64,000 nt of DNA, from positions 62,001 to 126,000 of the forward strand of contig JAPLCJ010000017.1 in assembly GCA_026392255.1 (NCBI GenBank), given 5' to 3'. This DNA is from Solirubrobacterales bacterium (lineage in GTDB: Bacteria > Actinomycetota > Thermoleophilia > Solirubrobacterales > Solirubrobacteraceae). The notes under the pieces are model-generated. The model was not told the DNA's origin, ran no database searches, and saw only the letters and a list, made by a program, of their open reading frames with translations. The translations under genes and the position numbers were made by a program. Shown piece by piece: positions 9,308 to 17,467 of this stretch (position 1 is the first letter of the stretch; each line of letters begins with the position of its first letter).

Positions 9308-10717
9308 CTACCTGCCGGGACTTGGGTCAATCCCAACTCGGAAGATGCCGGTGACGGTTGCCATCACCACATCACGGTTCTGCCCCGCGGTTGGAAACAT
9401 CACTGACTGCGCAACGACTGGCATTGCGGCTCTGGCCCGCTCGATCCCTGTCTCAATATCCAAGACAACGACGGCCTCGCCCGCGATCAGCTTTGCCAAC
9501 TTTGGTTCAACCCCAGGGCGATCCTCGCCTGATCTGCGCATCACATCACTGAGGCCCTTTTCCAGCACCCAAGACCCAAGCCGAGTAGCCAGAGGCCAAG
9601 GCGCTTTGTGGTCACAGGCAATGAGCTCGCCGCTACCTGAGTACCGCATCAGGTGCGGGCCAGTGTGGAGCCGTTTGCGCCAGCGCTCGGTTGGTGTGGC
9701 CGCCGGGTCGAGTGGAATGTCAAAGGCTGTAATCCATCCGTTGGCAGTGTCATAGCCGATGGCGATCATCCGGTCAGGATCAATCAACGGCGGGTTGGTA
9801 ATTCCCCCGTGTGAGACTCCGCAGATCACCACCTCCGTGGCCGCCGCAGCATTGTCCAGTGGAACTGCATGGAGGCGCACGGGTCCGGAGTCAAGGCTTG
9901 AGCCACGCATGCTGATTCTAAAACGGTGACGGCCTTGATCAAGAAACCACAGCCGGCCGGCGCTAACCACGGGGTCCCAGCCGTAACCCTGGTTTGGATG
10001 AGTCCTGTACTTGTGGCGCCATTGCGGATCCGCGATGAGCGTGGTGCCGTCCCAGTGGATCCGCATTGCGTGGTCAACGCCAACCGCATAGATGGTGTTG
10101 CCGTCTGCGCTAAGACGGGCGATCACTGTCTCGCCGAGGTTGAGTGGAGCACAGCGGTCTTCGAGCGTCTCTGGATCAATCGCATGAAGCACAGCGGGTA
10201 GGGCCAGCGACCGGTCAATGTCTTTGAGGACGATGGTGCCGTCATCCAGCACCACAAACGAATTGTGTGGCCTACCGGTTGGGAGTTCCCTGGCAGCGAG
10301 CACCTCCAGCGTCTGGGGGTGGAGTCTGTGGATCCAACGGCCCGAAACGGCAACTATGTCGCCACTGGCAAGCACCGCTAGGCCGCCTGCCCACCATGGG
10401 CCAGCCGGCAAGACGGGAGAGGAGCGGATTGTCTCCAGCGTGAGCGGGTCAATTTGCTCGACAACAGCCTGGGCTGGGTCCTTCAGGATCCGATGCCCAA
10501 ACAGGGAACGCAGCAAAAACATTGCGCCATCGGGGGCAATCACGGCCATGTGCGCGCCGGGCGCAGGGCGGCCCGCAAGTAGCTTGAAGCGTTCACTGTC
10601 GGACCCGAGGAGGTAGGTGATCCCGGCCGGAGCCTGTTCCCGGGTCGGTCCACCATCTTCCGCAGGCCAGCAGCTACGGGCGTATCCGGAGTTGAGAGGG
10701 GCGCTCACAGTGGGCAT
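9308..10717 (-). CDS. Predicted beta-propeller protein of unknown function
   Basis: A 469-residue protein without a clear signal peptide. Its sequence alternates short strands with repeated phrases such as IDPLTLETI, LHPQTLEVL and IDPETLEDR, and APDGAMF, LASGDIV, LDDGTIV, LSADGNTIY. This is the rhythm of a WD40/PQQ-like or NHL-like beta-propeller. Several D-G turns recur every 45-55 residues. I do not recognise a named family. It lies directly upstream of the GT-C glycosyltransferase on the same strand, so a scaffold or sensor role beside that enzyme is possible but unproven. Confidence 0.6.
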   Translation of the reverse strand: MPTVSAPLNSGYARSCWPAEDGGPTREQAPAGITYLLGSDSERFKLLAGRPAPGAHMAVIAPDGAMFLLRSLFGHRILKDPAQAVVEQIDPLTLETIRSSPVLPAGPWWAGGLAVLASGDIVAVSGRWIHRLHPQTLEVLAARELPTGRPHNSFVVLDDGTIVLKDIDRSLALPAVLHAIDPETLEDRCAPLNLGETVIARLSADGNTIYAVGVDHAMRIHWDGTTLIADPQWRHKYRTHPNQGYGWDPVVSAGRLWFLDQGRHRFRISMRGSSLDSGPVRLHAVPLDNAAAATEVVICGVSHGGITNPPLIDPDRMIAIGYDTANGWITAFDIPLDPAATPTERWRKRLHTGPHLMRYSGSGELIACDHKAPWPLATRLGSWVLEKGLSDVMRRSGEDRPGVEPKLAKLIAGEAVVVLDIETGIERARAAMPVVAQSVMFPTAGQNRDVVMATVTGIFRVGIDPSPGR

Positions 10718-10794
10718 ATTGGCACCCCGGTCTCTGTCCTCGCCATCAGATGGCTAGATTGGGACACCTGACCCTTACCCGACAGGCGAAAACC

Positions 10795-11289
10795 ATGCTC
10801 AAGAAGCTGTTCGAATTCCCAAATCCAGTCAATGAGATCTCAGCCCGAATTGTGGCGAGTGGGGTAGTGGTGATGGCGCTCCTGACGATCATCCTTGATC
10901 AGCCGTGGATGACCGCTGTGATCGCCTACGGCTTCATCGCACGTGTCCTCACAGGCCCAACCCTTAGCCCACTGGGACAGCTTGCGACGAGAGTGATTAC
11001 CCCTCGCCTTCCTTTTGATCCCCAGTACTGCGCCGGCCCGCCGAAGCGATTTGCCCAGGGAATCGGCGTCGTCTTCTCTCTCACTGCCGCGATCCTCGCC
11101 CTTGGCTTTGATGAGACCACTGCGGCTTACTGGGTACTCGGAGGCCTGATCTTCGCGGCATCACTCGAGGCATACCTGGGAATCTGTCTCGGCTGCAAGG
11201 CCTTCGCTCGTCTAATGAAAGCTGGGCTCATCCCCGAAGAAGTTTGTGAGCGCTGCAACAACATCTCGCTAGCCGGTCCTTCGGCTTGA
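10795..11289 (+). CDS. DUF4395 family membrane protein
   Basis: A 164-residue membrane protein starting MLKKLFEFPNPVNEI, the typical N-terminus of DUF4395 proteins. It has about four hydrophobic segments (25-45, 50-65, 95-112, 117-135), the family stretch QYCAGPPKRFAQGIG, and GICLGCKAF near the third quarter. The two-cysteine CLGC pair followed by CERC near the C-terminus could form disulfides or bind metal. ATG 10795 with the GGCGAAAA region upstream is preferred over an earlier ATG at 10750. Function of the family is not known. The RCC1 gene follows on the same strand after 29 bases. Confidence 0.8.
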   Translation: MLKKLFEFPNPVNEISARIVASGVVVMALLTIILDQPWMTAVIAYGFIARVLTGPTLSPLGQLATRVITPRLPFDPQYCAGPPKRFAQGIGVVFSLTAAILALGFDETTAAYWVLGGLIFAASLEAYLGICLGCKAFARLMKAGLIPEEVCERCNNISLAGPSA

Positions 11290-11306
11290 CCTCCACGGCA
11301 AGAAGG

Positions 11307-11312
11307 TACAGT
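11307..11312 (+). promoter_or_regulatory. Putative -10 box TACAGT, leaderless start
   Basis: TACAGT is followed by six bases and the ATG at 11319. An AAGG stretch at 11303-11306 could alternatively act as a ribosome site if the gene is read from an upstream transcript. Confidence 0.35.
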
Positions 11313-11318
11313 CCTCGC

Positions 11319-12242
11319 ATGACTTCAGTCACGAGATCAGGACGGGCTCTGCTGGCAATCGCTATCGCTTTAGTAGTGACGGCCTCGGCCGCTCCCGCGC
11401 AGGCCTCCGTCGCTGTAAAGCTGACCTCGGGCCTTCCGCACTCCTGCGCGATCACCTCATCGGCCGTAGCTATCTGCTGGGCGTACGATCGTTTTGGCGA
11501 GGCCCATGTCCCAAAGAGCCTCGGGTCAGCGTCAGACATTTCAGCCCGCAACGACCACACCTGCGCTGTCACAACCCTAGGAACAGTGCGCTGCTGGGGT
11601 CTGAACAGCTATGGGCAGACCGCAGTTCCGAGCGATCTGCCTGCGGCGAAGAAGGTTGCGACCGGAGGCTTCCACACTTGTGCACTGTTGGTTGATGAGA
11701 CCGTCCGCTGCTGGGGACGCGATGACTACCACCAGACAGAGCCCCCACTGGACTTAGGTCCTGTCAGCGCGATCTCGGCCGGTTACAGATTCACCTGTGT
11801 GATCCTCGTCTCTGGGACGGTCCGATGCTGGGGTGCCCATACCTACGGAGAAGCAGATGTCCCTCTGGATCTTGGAACGGTCACCCAGATCGACGCCGGG
11901 TATTACCACACGTGTGCTCGCACAACAGCAGGCTACGTCCGTTGTTGGGGACACAATCTCTATGGCAAAAGCACCGTCCCGGCAAGCCTTGGGCAGGTGA
12001 TCTCTGTCGCCGCTGGCGGGCAGCACTCCTGCGCAGTGACCACAGCCCACGCAGTCCGTTGTTGGGGGCCTAAGAGCGGAACGATGTTCTACGGCCAGAC
12101 AGTTGTTCCCAAGACACTTGACCCGGTCACCTCAGTCAGTGCTGGCTGGCAGCACACCTGCGTCATCAAGGTCAACGGGCACGTTCGCTGCTGGGGACGC
12201 AACGTCTCCGGTGTTCTTAACGTTCCGCCCTCCCTGCGCTGA
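11319..12242 (+). CDS. Secreted RCC1-like seven-repeat beta-propeller protein
   Basis: A 307-residue protein with signal peptide (MTSVTRSGRALLAIAIALVV, cleavage near APAQA). The mature part has seven repeats of 38-42 residues, each with a HxCA(V/I) strand, a (V/R)RCWG strand and a YGQxxVPxxL loop, as in HTCAVTTLGTVRCWGLNSYG. Seven repeats are just enough for one closed RCC1-type propeller. Each repeat has two cysteines, suggesting a disulfide-stapled blade in an oxidising compartment. A TTG at 11286 extends the frame but ATG 11319 starts the signal peptide correctly. Bacterial secreted RCC1 proteins have no settled function. A second, broken RCC1 gene lies at 50.5-51.6 kb. Confidence 0.85.
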   Translation: MTSVTRSGRALLAIAIALVVTASAAPAQASVAVKLTSGLPHSCAITSSAVAICWAYDRFGEAHVPKSLGSASDISARNDHTCAVTTLGTVRCWGLNSYGQTAVPSDLPAAKKVATGGFHTCALLVDETVRCWGRDDYHQTEPPLDLGPVSAISAGYRFTCVILVSGTVRCWGAHTYGEADVPLDLGTVTQIDAGYYHTCARTTAGYVRCWGHNLYGKSTVPASLGQVISVAAGGQHSCAVTTAHAVRCWGPKSGTMFYGQTVVPKTLDPVTSVSAGWQHTCVIKVNGHVRCWGRNVSGVLNVPPSLR

Positions 12243-12341
12243 AGTCCTAGGCCGGGATCGGCTTCCCCAGACTCGAGCCGCAGCAGTGCGGTCGGAACGT
12301 CGCAGCGGTGGTTCCGTATAGACGAACCTTCCGTTAAGTAG

Positions 12342-12347
12342 TAGCGT
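12342..12347 (+). promoter_or_regulatory. Putative -10 box TAGCGT, leaderless start
   Basis: TAGCGT is followed by six bases and ATG 12354. A TAGACG at 12319-12324, 17 bases upstream, could be the -35. No Shine-Dalgarno sequence is present. Confidence 0.45.
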
Positions 12348-12353
12348 CAAGCT

Positions 12354-13811
12354 ATGCGCATTCGGATTAAGGGAGGAATCCTCGCGCTGGGCCTCTTAGG
12401 CACAGCTCTCATTGCCCCCGCCTTGGCTCACGCTGCCACCACCCTCGCGGTGACCAGCAGCACTACGTTGACGCCAGCCTTTTCCACGAGCGTCCTCAAC
12501 TACACAACAACCTGCCCTGCCGGCAGCGTTGTCATCACAGCCGTCTCGCCTACAGGCACCGGCGTGTCAATCGACCATCAGACCCGAACCGACGGAACGC
12601 AGGTCAAGACTGTTGCTCTGACCGCAGGACAGAGGTTCATGATCACCGTCAAGAAGGGCAGCAAGACAACAACGCACTCGATCCGTTGTCTCCCAGCAGA
12701 CTTTCCTGGCTTCGAGGTAACGGGCTCCCTGCCAGCCTCATTCCCACTCTTCGGTATGGCAAATATTCGGCCGATGGTCTTCCACCTCTCTCCAATCAAT
12801 GCCTATGCAATCGTCGCCGACCGCAACGGCGTTCCGGTCTGGTGGAAGAAGGCTCCCGACAACCTCTTCAATGTGATGGGAATGAAGGGCAGCCGCATCG
12901 CCACAGGCCTTGCGGATGGTCCAATGACTATCTACCGCCCCAACGGGACGGTTGAGCGGAGGGTTCGGCCAACAATCGGGCAGCCAGACGCACACGAGGC
13001 CATTCCCACCTCACGCGGGACTTACTACCTTGCGGCAACCGAGCAGCGCTACCACGTTGACCTCAGGGCGATCCAAGGAGGGACTGCTGACGGCAGTCCT
13101 CTCGATTCAGTCATCGAAGAGGTTTCAGCCACAGGCAAGTCGCTCTGGTCGTGGAAGTCAGCCGAACACTTCGCCCTCTCAGAAACGATTCTTCCCCAAG
13201 TGTTTATTCCACTAACCGATGTCACTCAGGGCTCAACACCGGTTATGGACATCGCCCACCTCAACTCAGTTGAGGACGATGGACACGGGGGCATGATTGC
13301 CTCTTTCCGTAACACGAGCGCGGTCTATCGGATCAACAAGGCCACACACGCGATTGACTGGAAGTTCGGTGGCACGACCACCTCAAAGAGCCTGACCGTT
13401 CTGGGCGACGACGCCAACCTTGTCCACCTTGGTGGGCAACACGATGCCCGCCTGCTCCCTGATGGCACGCTGAGCATCGCGGACAATGGTTCGGGCACTA
13501 CTCGCCGAGCACGGGTTACCCGTTGGCGTATCAACGCCGCGGCGAAGACCGCCACTCTTGTAGAGGAACTGATTGACCCAACCATCGGCCGCTCAGTCTG
13601 CTGCGGCAGCGCACGTAAGGGGTCCGACGGAAGCTGGCTTGTTGCATGGGGATCACTCTCCTACATCCGTGCTTACAACTCAGCCCAGCGCATGATCTTC
13701 AATCTCCACTTCTTTGATCACGGCCTGACGTACCGTGCTACGCCGATCCCAACGTCGCAGGTAACGAGCGCCACGCTGATAGCTGGCATGGACTCAGCTA
13801 ACCCCCGCTGA
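12354..13811 (+). CDS. Secreted arylsulfotransferase (ASST)-like protein, copy 1
   Basis: A 485-residue protein with signal peptide (MRIRIKGGILALGLLGTALI, cleavage near AHAAT), a beta-sandwich domain of about 90 residues resembling cadherin-like modules (TTLTPAFSTSVLNYTTTC), and an arylsulfotransferase-type propeller. Family landmarks include QPDAHEAIPTSRG, WSWKSAEHFALSE, DIAHLNSVEDDGHGG, IDWKFGGTTTSKSL and GGQHDARLLPDGTLSIADNG. Characterised ASSTs move sulfate from one phenol to another through a histidine; conserved His are present here, but I cannot align them residue by residue. A close paralogue lies at 22.0-23.5 kb on the other strand. Enzymatic activity is inferred only. Confidence 0.8.
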   Translation: MRIRIKGGILALGLLGTALIAPALAHAATTLAVTSSTTLTPAFSTSVLNYTTTCPAGSVVITAVSPTGTGVSIDHQTRTDGTQVKTVALTAGQRFMITVKKGSKTTTHSIRCLPADFPGFEVTGSLPASFPLFGMANIRPMVFHLSPINAYAIVADRNGVPVWWKKAPDNLFNVMGMKGSRIATGLADGPMTIYRPNGTVERRVRPTIGQPDAHEAIPTSRGTYYLAATEQRYHVDLRAIQGGTADGSPLDSVIEEVSATGKSLWSWKSAEHFALSETILPQVFIPLTDVTQGSTPVMDIAHLNSVEDDGHGGMIASFRNTSAVYRINKATHAIDWKFGGTTTSKSLTVLGDDANLVHLGGQHDARLLPDGTLSIADNGSGTTRRARVTRWRINAAAKTATLVEELIDPTIGRSVCCGSARKGSDGSWLVAWGSLSYIRAYNSAQRMIFNLHFFDHGLTYRATPIPTSQVTSATLIAGMDSANPR

Positions 13812-13833
13812 GTAGCGCCTTCTAGAGCTGCTC

Positions 13834-16800
13834 CTAGGTGTTGCGGGCGCTGACGGGGATAACTACCGTCACGACGTGATCCATCGTCTCGACTGTGACC
13901 GTGCCGGTCGCAATTCCAACCGAACCTGAGTTAGCCCGGACTGTCACGGTGCAGGTCGCGTTAGCCGCCACCCATGCCGCCCCGCACGTTGTCCCGGTAA
14001 CCGTGAAGCCGGCGCTTGCCACTGGCGCCAGGAACTTGCGTCGCACGCCTGACTTGTTAGTGACGGTGACTGTCAGTGCTGCGGATTGTTCACCAGCTGC
14101 CTTGGCAGGGAAGTCAACCGCGCCCGGTGCCGAGAGCGTCAGGGTCTTGACTACAGCGGTGGCCGTGGCTTGGAGCGGAAGTGCGAACGTCGAGTCGCCC
14201 AGTGGGAGAGAGAGAGACCCCGTGCGCTTGCCTGCCGTAGCCGACCATGCCCGGATCAGGACACTGCAGGTGGCACCGGAGTCGAGCGTGCTCCCACAAG
14301 TTGTCTGAGCGATGGCGAAGCCGGCCCCGGTGACTACCGGATTGATGGTGGCAGTGGCGAGTGTGGTGTTCGTCAGTACGACTGTCCTGTACAAGGCTGA
14401 CCTGCCGGCCTGCAGCGTGGTGAATGTCGGTGCTGCTGCTGGGGTTGCTGTGCCGACACCGCTGAGGACGCGGCTAACAACTCGGCCTGGGCTGCCGTAG
14501 GACAGGTTGAGGGTCTCCAGACGCAACCCGGTCTTGCTTGGCTTGAAGCGGATTTTGATCAAGCAACTTGCTCCATCAGCAATTGAGGTGCCGCAGGAGT
14601 TCCCGCTGATGACGAAATCTGTCTTGAAGGCGAGTGTGGCCGCAAGCGTCTGCGTCTCCCCGGTGAGATTGGTTACTGACATTGTCTTCTCTGCTCCCAG
14701 CGCTCCAACCGGCGTGGCGCCTAGAACTGGTGCTGCGGCTATCACCAAGGTGGGAGCCGCCCCGATCACATCGAGGCCGATTGGCAAGGTGTATGCGGTT
14801 ACGTCACTTGTCCCCCCGGTGGCAACTTGAAGTGTTGCGTGGAGAGCACCGGTCTTGGCGGGAGCTGCCCTGAGCGTGATCGCGCAGCTATCACCGGCGG
14901 CGATGGACCTGTCGTGGCAGCTGTCGGCCACAACCCGGAAGCCGGCTCCCACAAGCGTCGTCTTACGTATGACGACACTTGCATCGCTTGAGTTAGTGAG
15001 CGTGATGATGTCCACTGGGTCTGACTGATGGCCGGTCATGACAGTTCCAAAATCAACCGCTGTCTCGTCGCTCGTAACCGTCGACTCGATCGTGTCGGCT
15101 GTGATCGGAAGGTCAATCAGGTCTGTGCCGTCAGGGCCCGAGCGGCCGATCCGCAGGCGTGCCGCCATCGGACCGATGTCTGAAGTGCCGCTGTCGTAGA
15201 CAACCTTGACCACGCAGGTGCTTGTTGCGGTCGCGAGGGATTTCCCCTTGCACGTGTCCTCAACAATCTTGAAGTTTGTAGCCCCAAGAATCTCTGTTGA
15301 GGCGATGGTTACTGGGCTGGCGGAGTCGCGTGTAAGGGTGACTGTCCGCGCAGCGCTGCGCAAGCCCGATGGGACATCGCCGATGTTGAGCCCGGCCGTT
15401 GGCGCTGGGTCGATCAGAATCGGCTTGGCCACCCCGTGGACAACGATGCTCGCTGATGTCGTCCAGTCGCCGTGGGTGTCACCCCAGCCGATCGCGATTG
15501 AGCCTGGAGTGTCGCCTAGCGCATTAGCGAGCGGCCTGAAGTGCATTACACAGCTCTGACTCTGGGCAAGTTCAGCACCAAGGCATTCGTTGGCGTAAGT
15601 GCTCGTGTCGTAAATCCTGAAGGAGCCAGAAGTCCTGACAATGCTTGCGATCGTGACTGGTGCCACCGCGGTGTTGGTGAGCGTCATTGTCTTGACGGGC
15701 CCCCAGTAGCCAACCGGCGTTCCAGCCCAGCTGAGGCTGCCGCCGCTGGAGAGGGTGATTGGCGAGCTGACGCCAAGGCCGGTCAGTGTCGTGACTACCG
15801 TCCGGTCTGAGCCGCTGATCTGGAAGGTGATTGACCCGGAGCTCTGCCCAACGCTCTGTGGAACGAAGCGAAGCGTCTGGGTGCAGCTATCGCCGGCGAG
15901 AAGAGTCTGGCCTGCGCATGGCGTGCCGACTGTCTTGTAGTCGCCTGCAACAGTGCTGCTCCCCAATGTGACCGAGTGGTCAGTCCAGTTTGTGAGTGTT
16001 ACAGCCTGGTCATTGTCGGCTGCGCGCGAGCCGACGGGGGCGTCGGCGAAACCGAGTGTTGTCTCGTCGGCATTGAGCGGAGTGAGCTGGATGGTCCAGT
16101 CCTTGGTCTCTGCATCACTGACATTGCCCGCAGCATCCGTTTGGGTCACGGAGACGGAATGTGGTCCATCGGTGAGACCCGAATAGTGCTTCTGATCTGA
16201 ACATGCGCTTGGTGTGCCGCCATCCAAAGTGCAGATGAAGGTCGCGCCCGTCTCGCCGGTGATCCCAAGCGTGACGCTGGTGCTCTCGGTCAGGTCCGTT
16301 GGAACCCCAGTGATCGAGACTGGGTCAGGGGCAGTCGTGTCAACAGTCCATGTGGCGGTGGCTGCGCTTGACGTGTTGCCCGCAAGGTCAGTTTGACGAA
16401 CACCGACTGAGTGGCTGCCGTCAGCAAGGTCTGTCAACACAACCGAGTCAGTGCATGACTCCCAAGCACCAGAGTCAGTCGAGCACTCAAACGTTGCATC
16501 GGCCTCACCACTAAACCCGATCGTCGCACCCGTGTTTTGCGTTGGACTGCTCGGCTCACCCGAAAGAGTTGGAGCCGACGGAGCCGACGTGTCAACAGTC
16601 CACGAAGCAGTCGCCGCAACACCCGTGTTGCCAGCCTGATCAGTGGCCTTAACCGCAAGACTGTGCGCACCCTGAGCCAGACCGCTCAAACTCTTTGGTG
16701 TTGAACAGCTGGAATACGAACCACCATCTACCGAACACGTGAACGTTGCGTCCGCCTCAGCCGTGAAACCAATCGACGCTGACGTTGAGTTCGTACGCGA

Positions 16801-17253
16801 ATCAGGCTCACCCGAAAGCGTTGGCGCATCCGGCGCAGTCGTATCAACAGTCCACGAGGCGGTAGCTGATGCTGAGGTGTGGTTCCAGAGATCGGTCTGA
16901 CGAACGCTGACTGAGTGGCTGCCGTCAGCAAGGTCTGTCAACACAACCGAGTCAGTGCATGACTCCCAAGCACCAGAATCAGTCGAGCACTCAAACGTCG
17001 CACTCGCCTCACCACTAAACCCGATCGTCGCACCCGTAGCCTGTGTCGGGCTACTCGGCTGGCCCGAAAGCGTTGGAGCATCCGGCGCGTCAGTGGCCGT
17101 TGCCAGCGCTGGACGCGCAGTCACAACGCCTGCGGCCACCAAGGCAACCCCCGCGAGGCAAAGTGCGGCCAAGCGCTTCGCGCGTCCGTTCACGTTCACT
17201 GTTGCCGGCCTTGGGTCCACTTTTGACTTTCTGAGGCTTGGGGGAGTGCTCAA
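13834..17253 (-). CDS. Large secreted Ig-like / ASH-repeat surface protein
   Basis: A 1139-residue protein with a long basic N-terminal region, then a signal segment ending near ARPALA. Residues about 55-390 are four Ig-like repeats of 84 residues, each ending TWTVDTTAPDAPTLSGEP or similar and each with a paired cysteine. The remainder holds about six longer modules with the ASH/HYDIN-like pattern of (F)G, V.LTN, then SC..(V/L)RF.P, again with cysteine pairs. No sorting signal or membrane anchor is visible at the C-terminus, so it is probably secreted or bound by another route. Likely start is TTG 17253. It is probably a structural or adhesive surface protein; no catalytic motif is seen. Confidence 0.75.
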   Translation of the reverse strand: MSTPPSLRKSKVDPRPATVNVNGRAKRLAALCLAGVALVAAGVVTARPALATATDAPDAPTLSGQPSSPTQATGATIGFSGEASATFECSTDSGAWESCTDSVVLTDLADGSHSVSVRQTDLWNHTSASATASWTVDTTAPDAPTLSGEPDSRTNSTSASIGFTAEADATFTCSVDGGSYSSCSTPKSLSGLAQGAHSLAVKATDQAGNTGVAATASWTVDTSAPSAPTLSGEPSSPTQNTGATIGFSGEADATFECSTDSGAWESCTDSVVLTDLADGSHSVGVRQTDLAGNTSSAATATWTVDTTAPDPVSITGVPTDLTESTSVTLGITGETGATFICTLDGGTPSACSDQKHYSGLTDGPHSVSVTQTDAAGNVSDAETKDWTIQLTPLNADETTLGFADAPVGSRAADNDQAVTLTNWTDHSVTLGSSTVAGDYKTVGTPCAGQTLLAGDSCTQTLRFVPQSVGQSSGSITFQISGSDRTVVTTLTGLGVSSPITLSSGGSLSWAGTPVGYWGPVKTMTLTNTAVAPVTIASIVRTSGSFRIYDTSTYANECLGAELAQSQSCVMHFRPLANALGDTPGSIAIGWGDTHGDWTTSASIVVHGVAKPILIDPAPTAGLNIGDVPSGLRSAARTVTLTRDSASPVTIASTEILGATNFKIVEDTCKGKSLATATSTCVVKVVYDSGTSDIGPMAARLRIGRSGPDGTDLIDLPITADTIESTVTSDETAVDFGTVMTGHQSDPVDIITLTNSSDASVVIRKTTLVGAGFRVVADSCHDRSIAAGDSCAITLRAAPAKTGALHATLQVATGGTSDVTAYTLPIGLDVIGAAPTLVIAAAPVLGATPVGALGAEKTMSVTNLTGETQTLAATLAFKTDFVISGNSCGTSIADGASCLIKIRFKPSKTGLRLETLNLSYGSPGRVVSRVLSGVGTATPAAAPTFTTLQAGRSALYRTVVLTNTTLATATINPVVTGAGFAIAQTTCGSTLDSGATCSVLIRAWSATAGKRTGSLSLPLGDSTFALPLQATATAVVKTLTLSAPGAVDFPAKAAGEQSAALTVTVTNKSGVRRKFLAPVASAGFTVTGTTCGAAWVAANATCTVTVRANSGSVGIATGTVTVETMDHVVTVVIPVSARNT
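16396..17040 (-). repeat. Near-identical alternate Ig repeats inside the surface protein gene
   Basis: About 140 bases at 16396-16534 recur, with few changes, at about 16900-17038, an offset of 504 bases. The offset equals two 84-codon repeats, so repeats 1 and 3 are almost the same at DNA level while repeat 2 between them differs. This points to recent duplication or gene conversion of repeat units. Confidence 0.7.
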
Positions 17254-17467
17254 AAGAGCCCCACCCAGTCCTCATCTGGATGGCCCTTCTGCCAACTAAT
17301 GCCAGCCGAAGTGCGACTAAGTCAATCAAAGCGCCTGCACTAGCGCAACTGCCAAGAAGGGGAGTCCTTTCAACCTGTCCGGCAGGCAGGAGAAGGTACC
17401 GTGACGCAGAACACAGTAGTGGGTCGAAAGGCCTGCAATATCGGTCATTTCTACCTTGGAGGACGAC

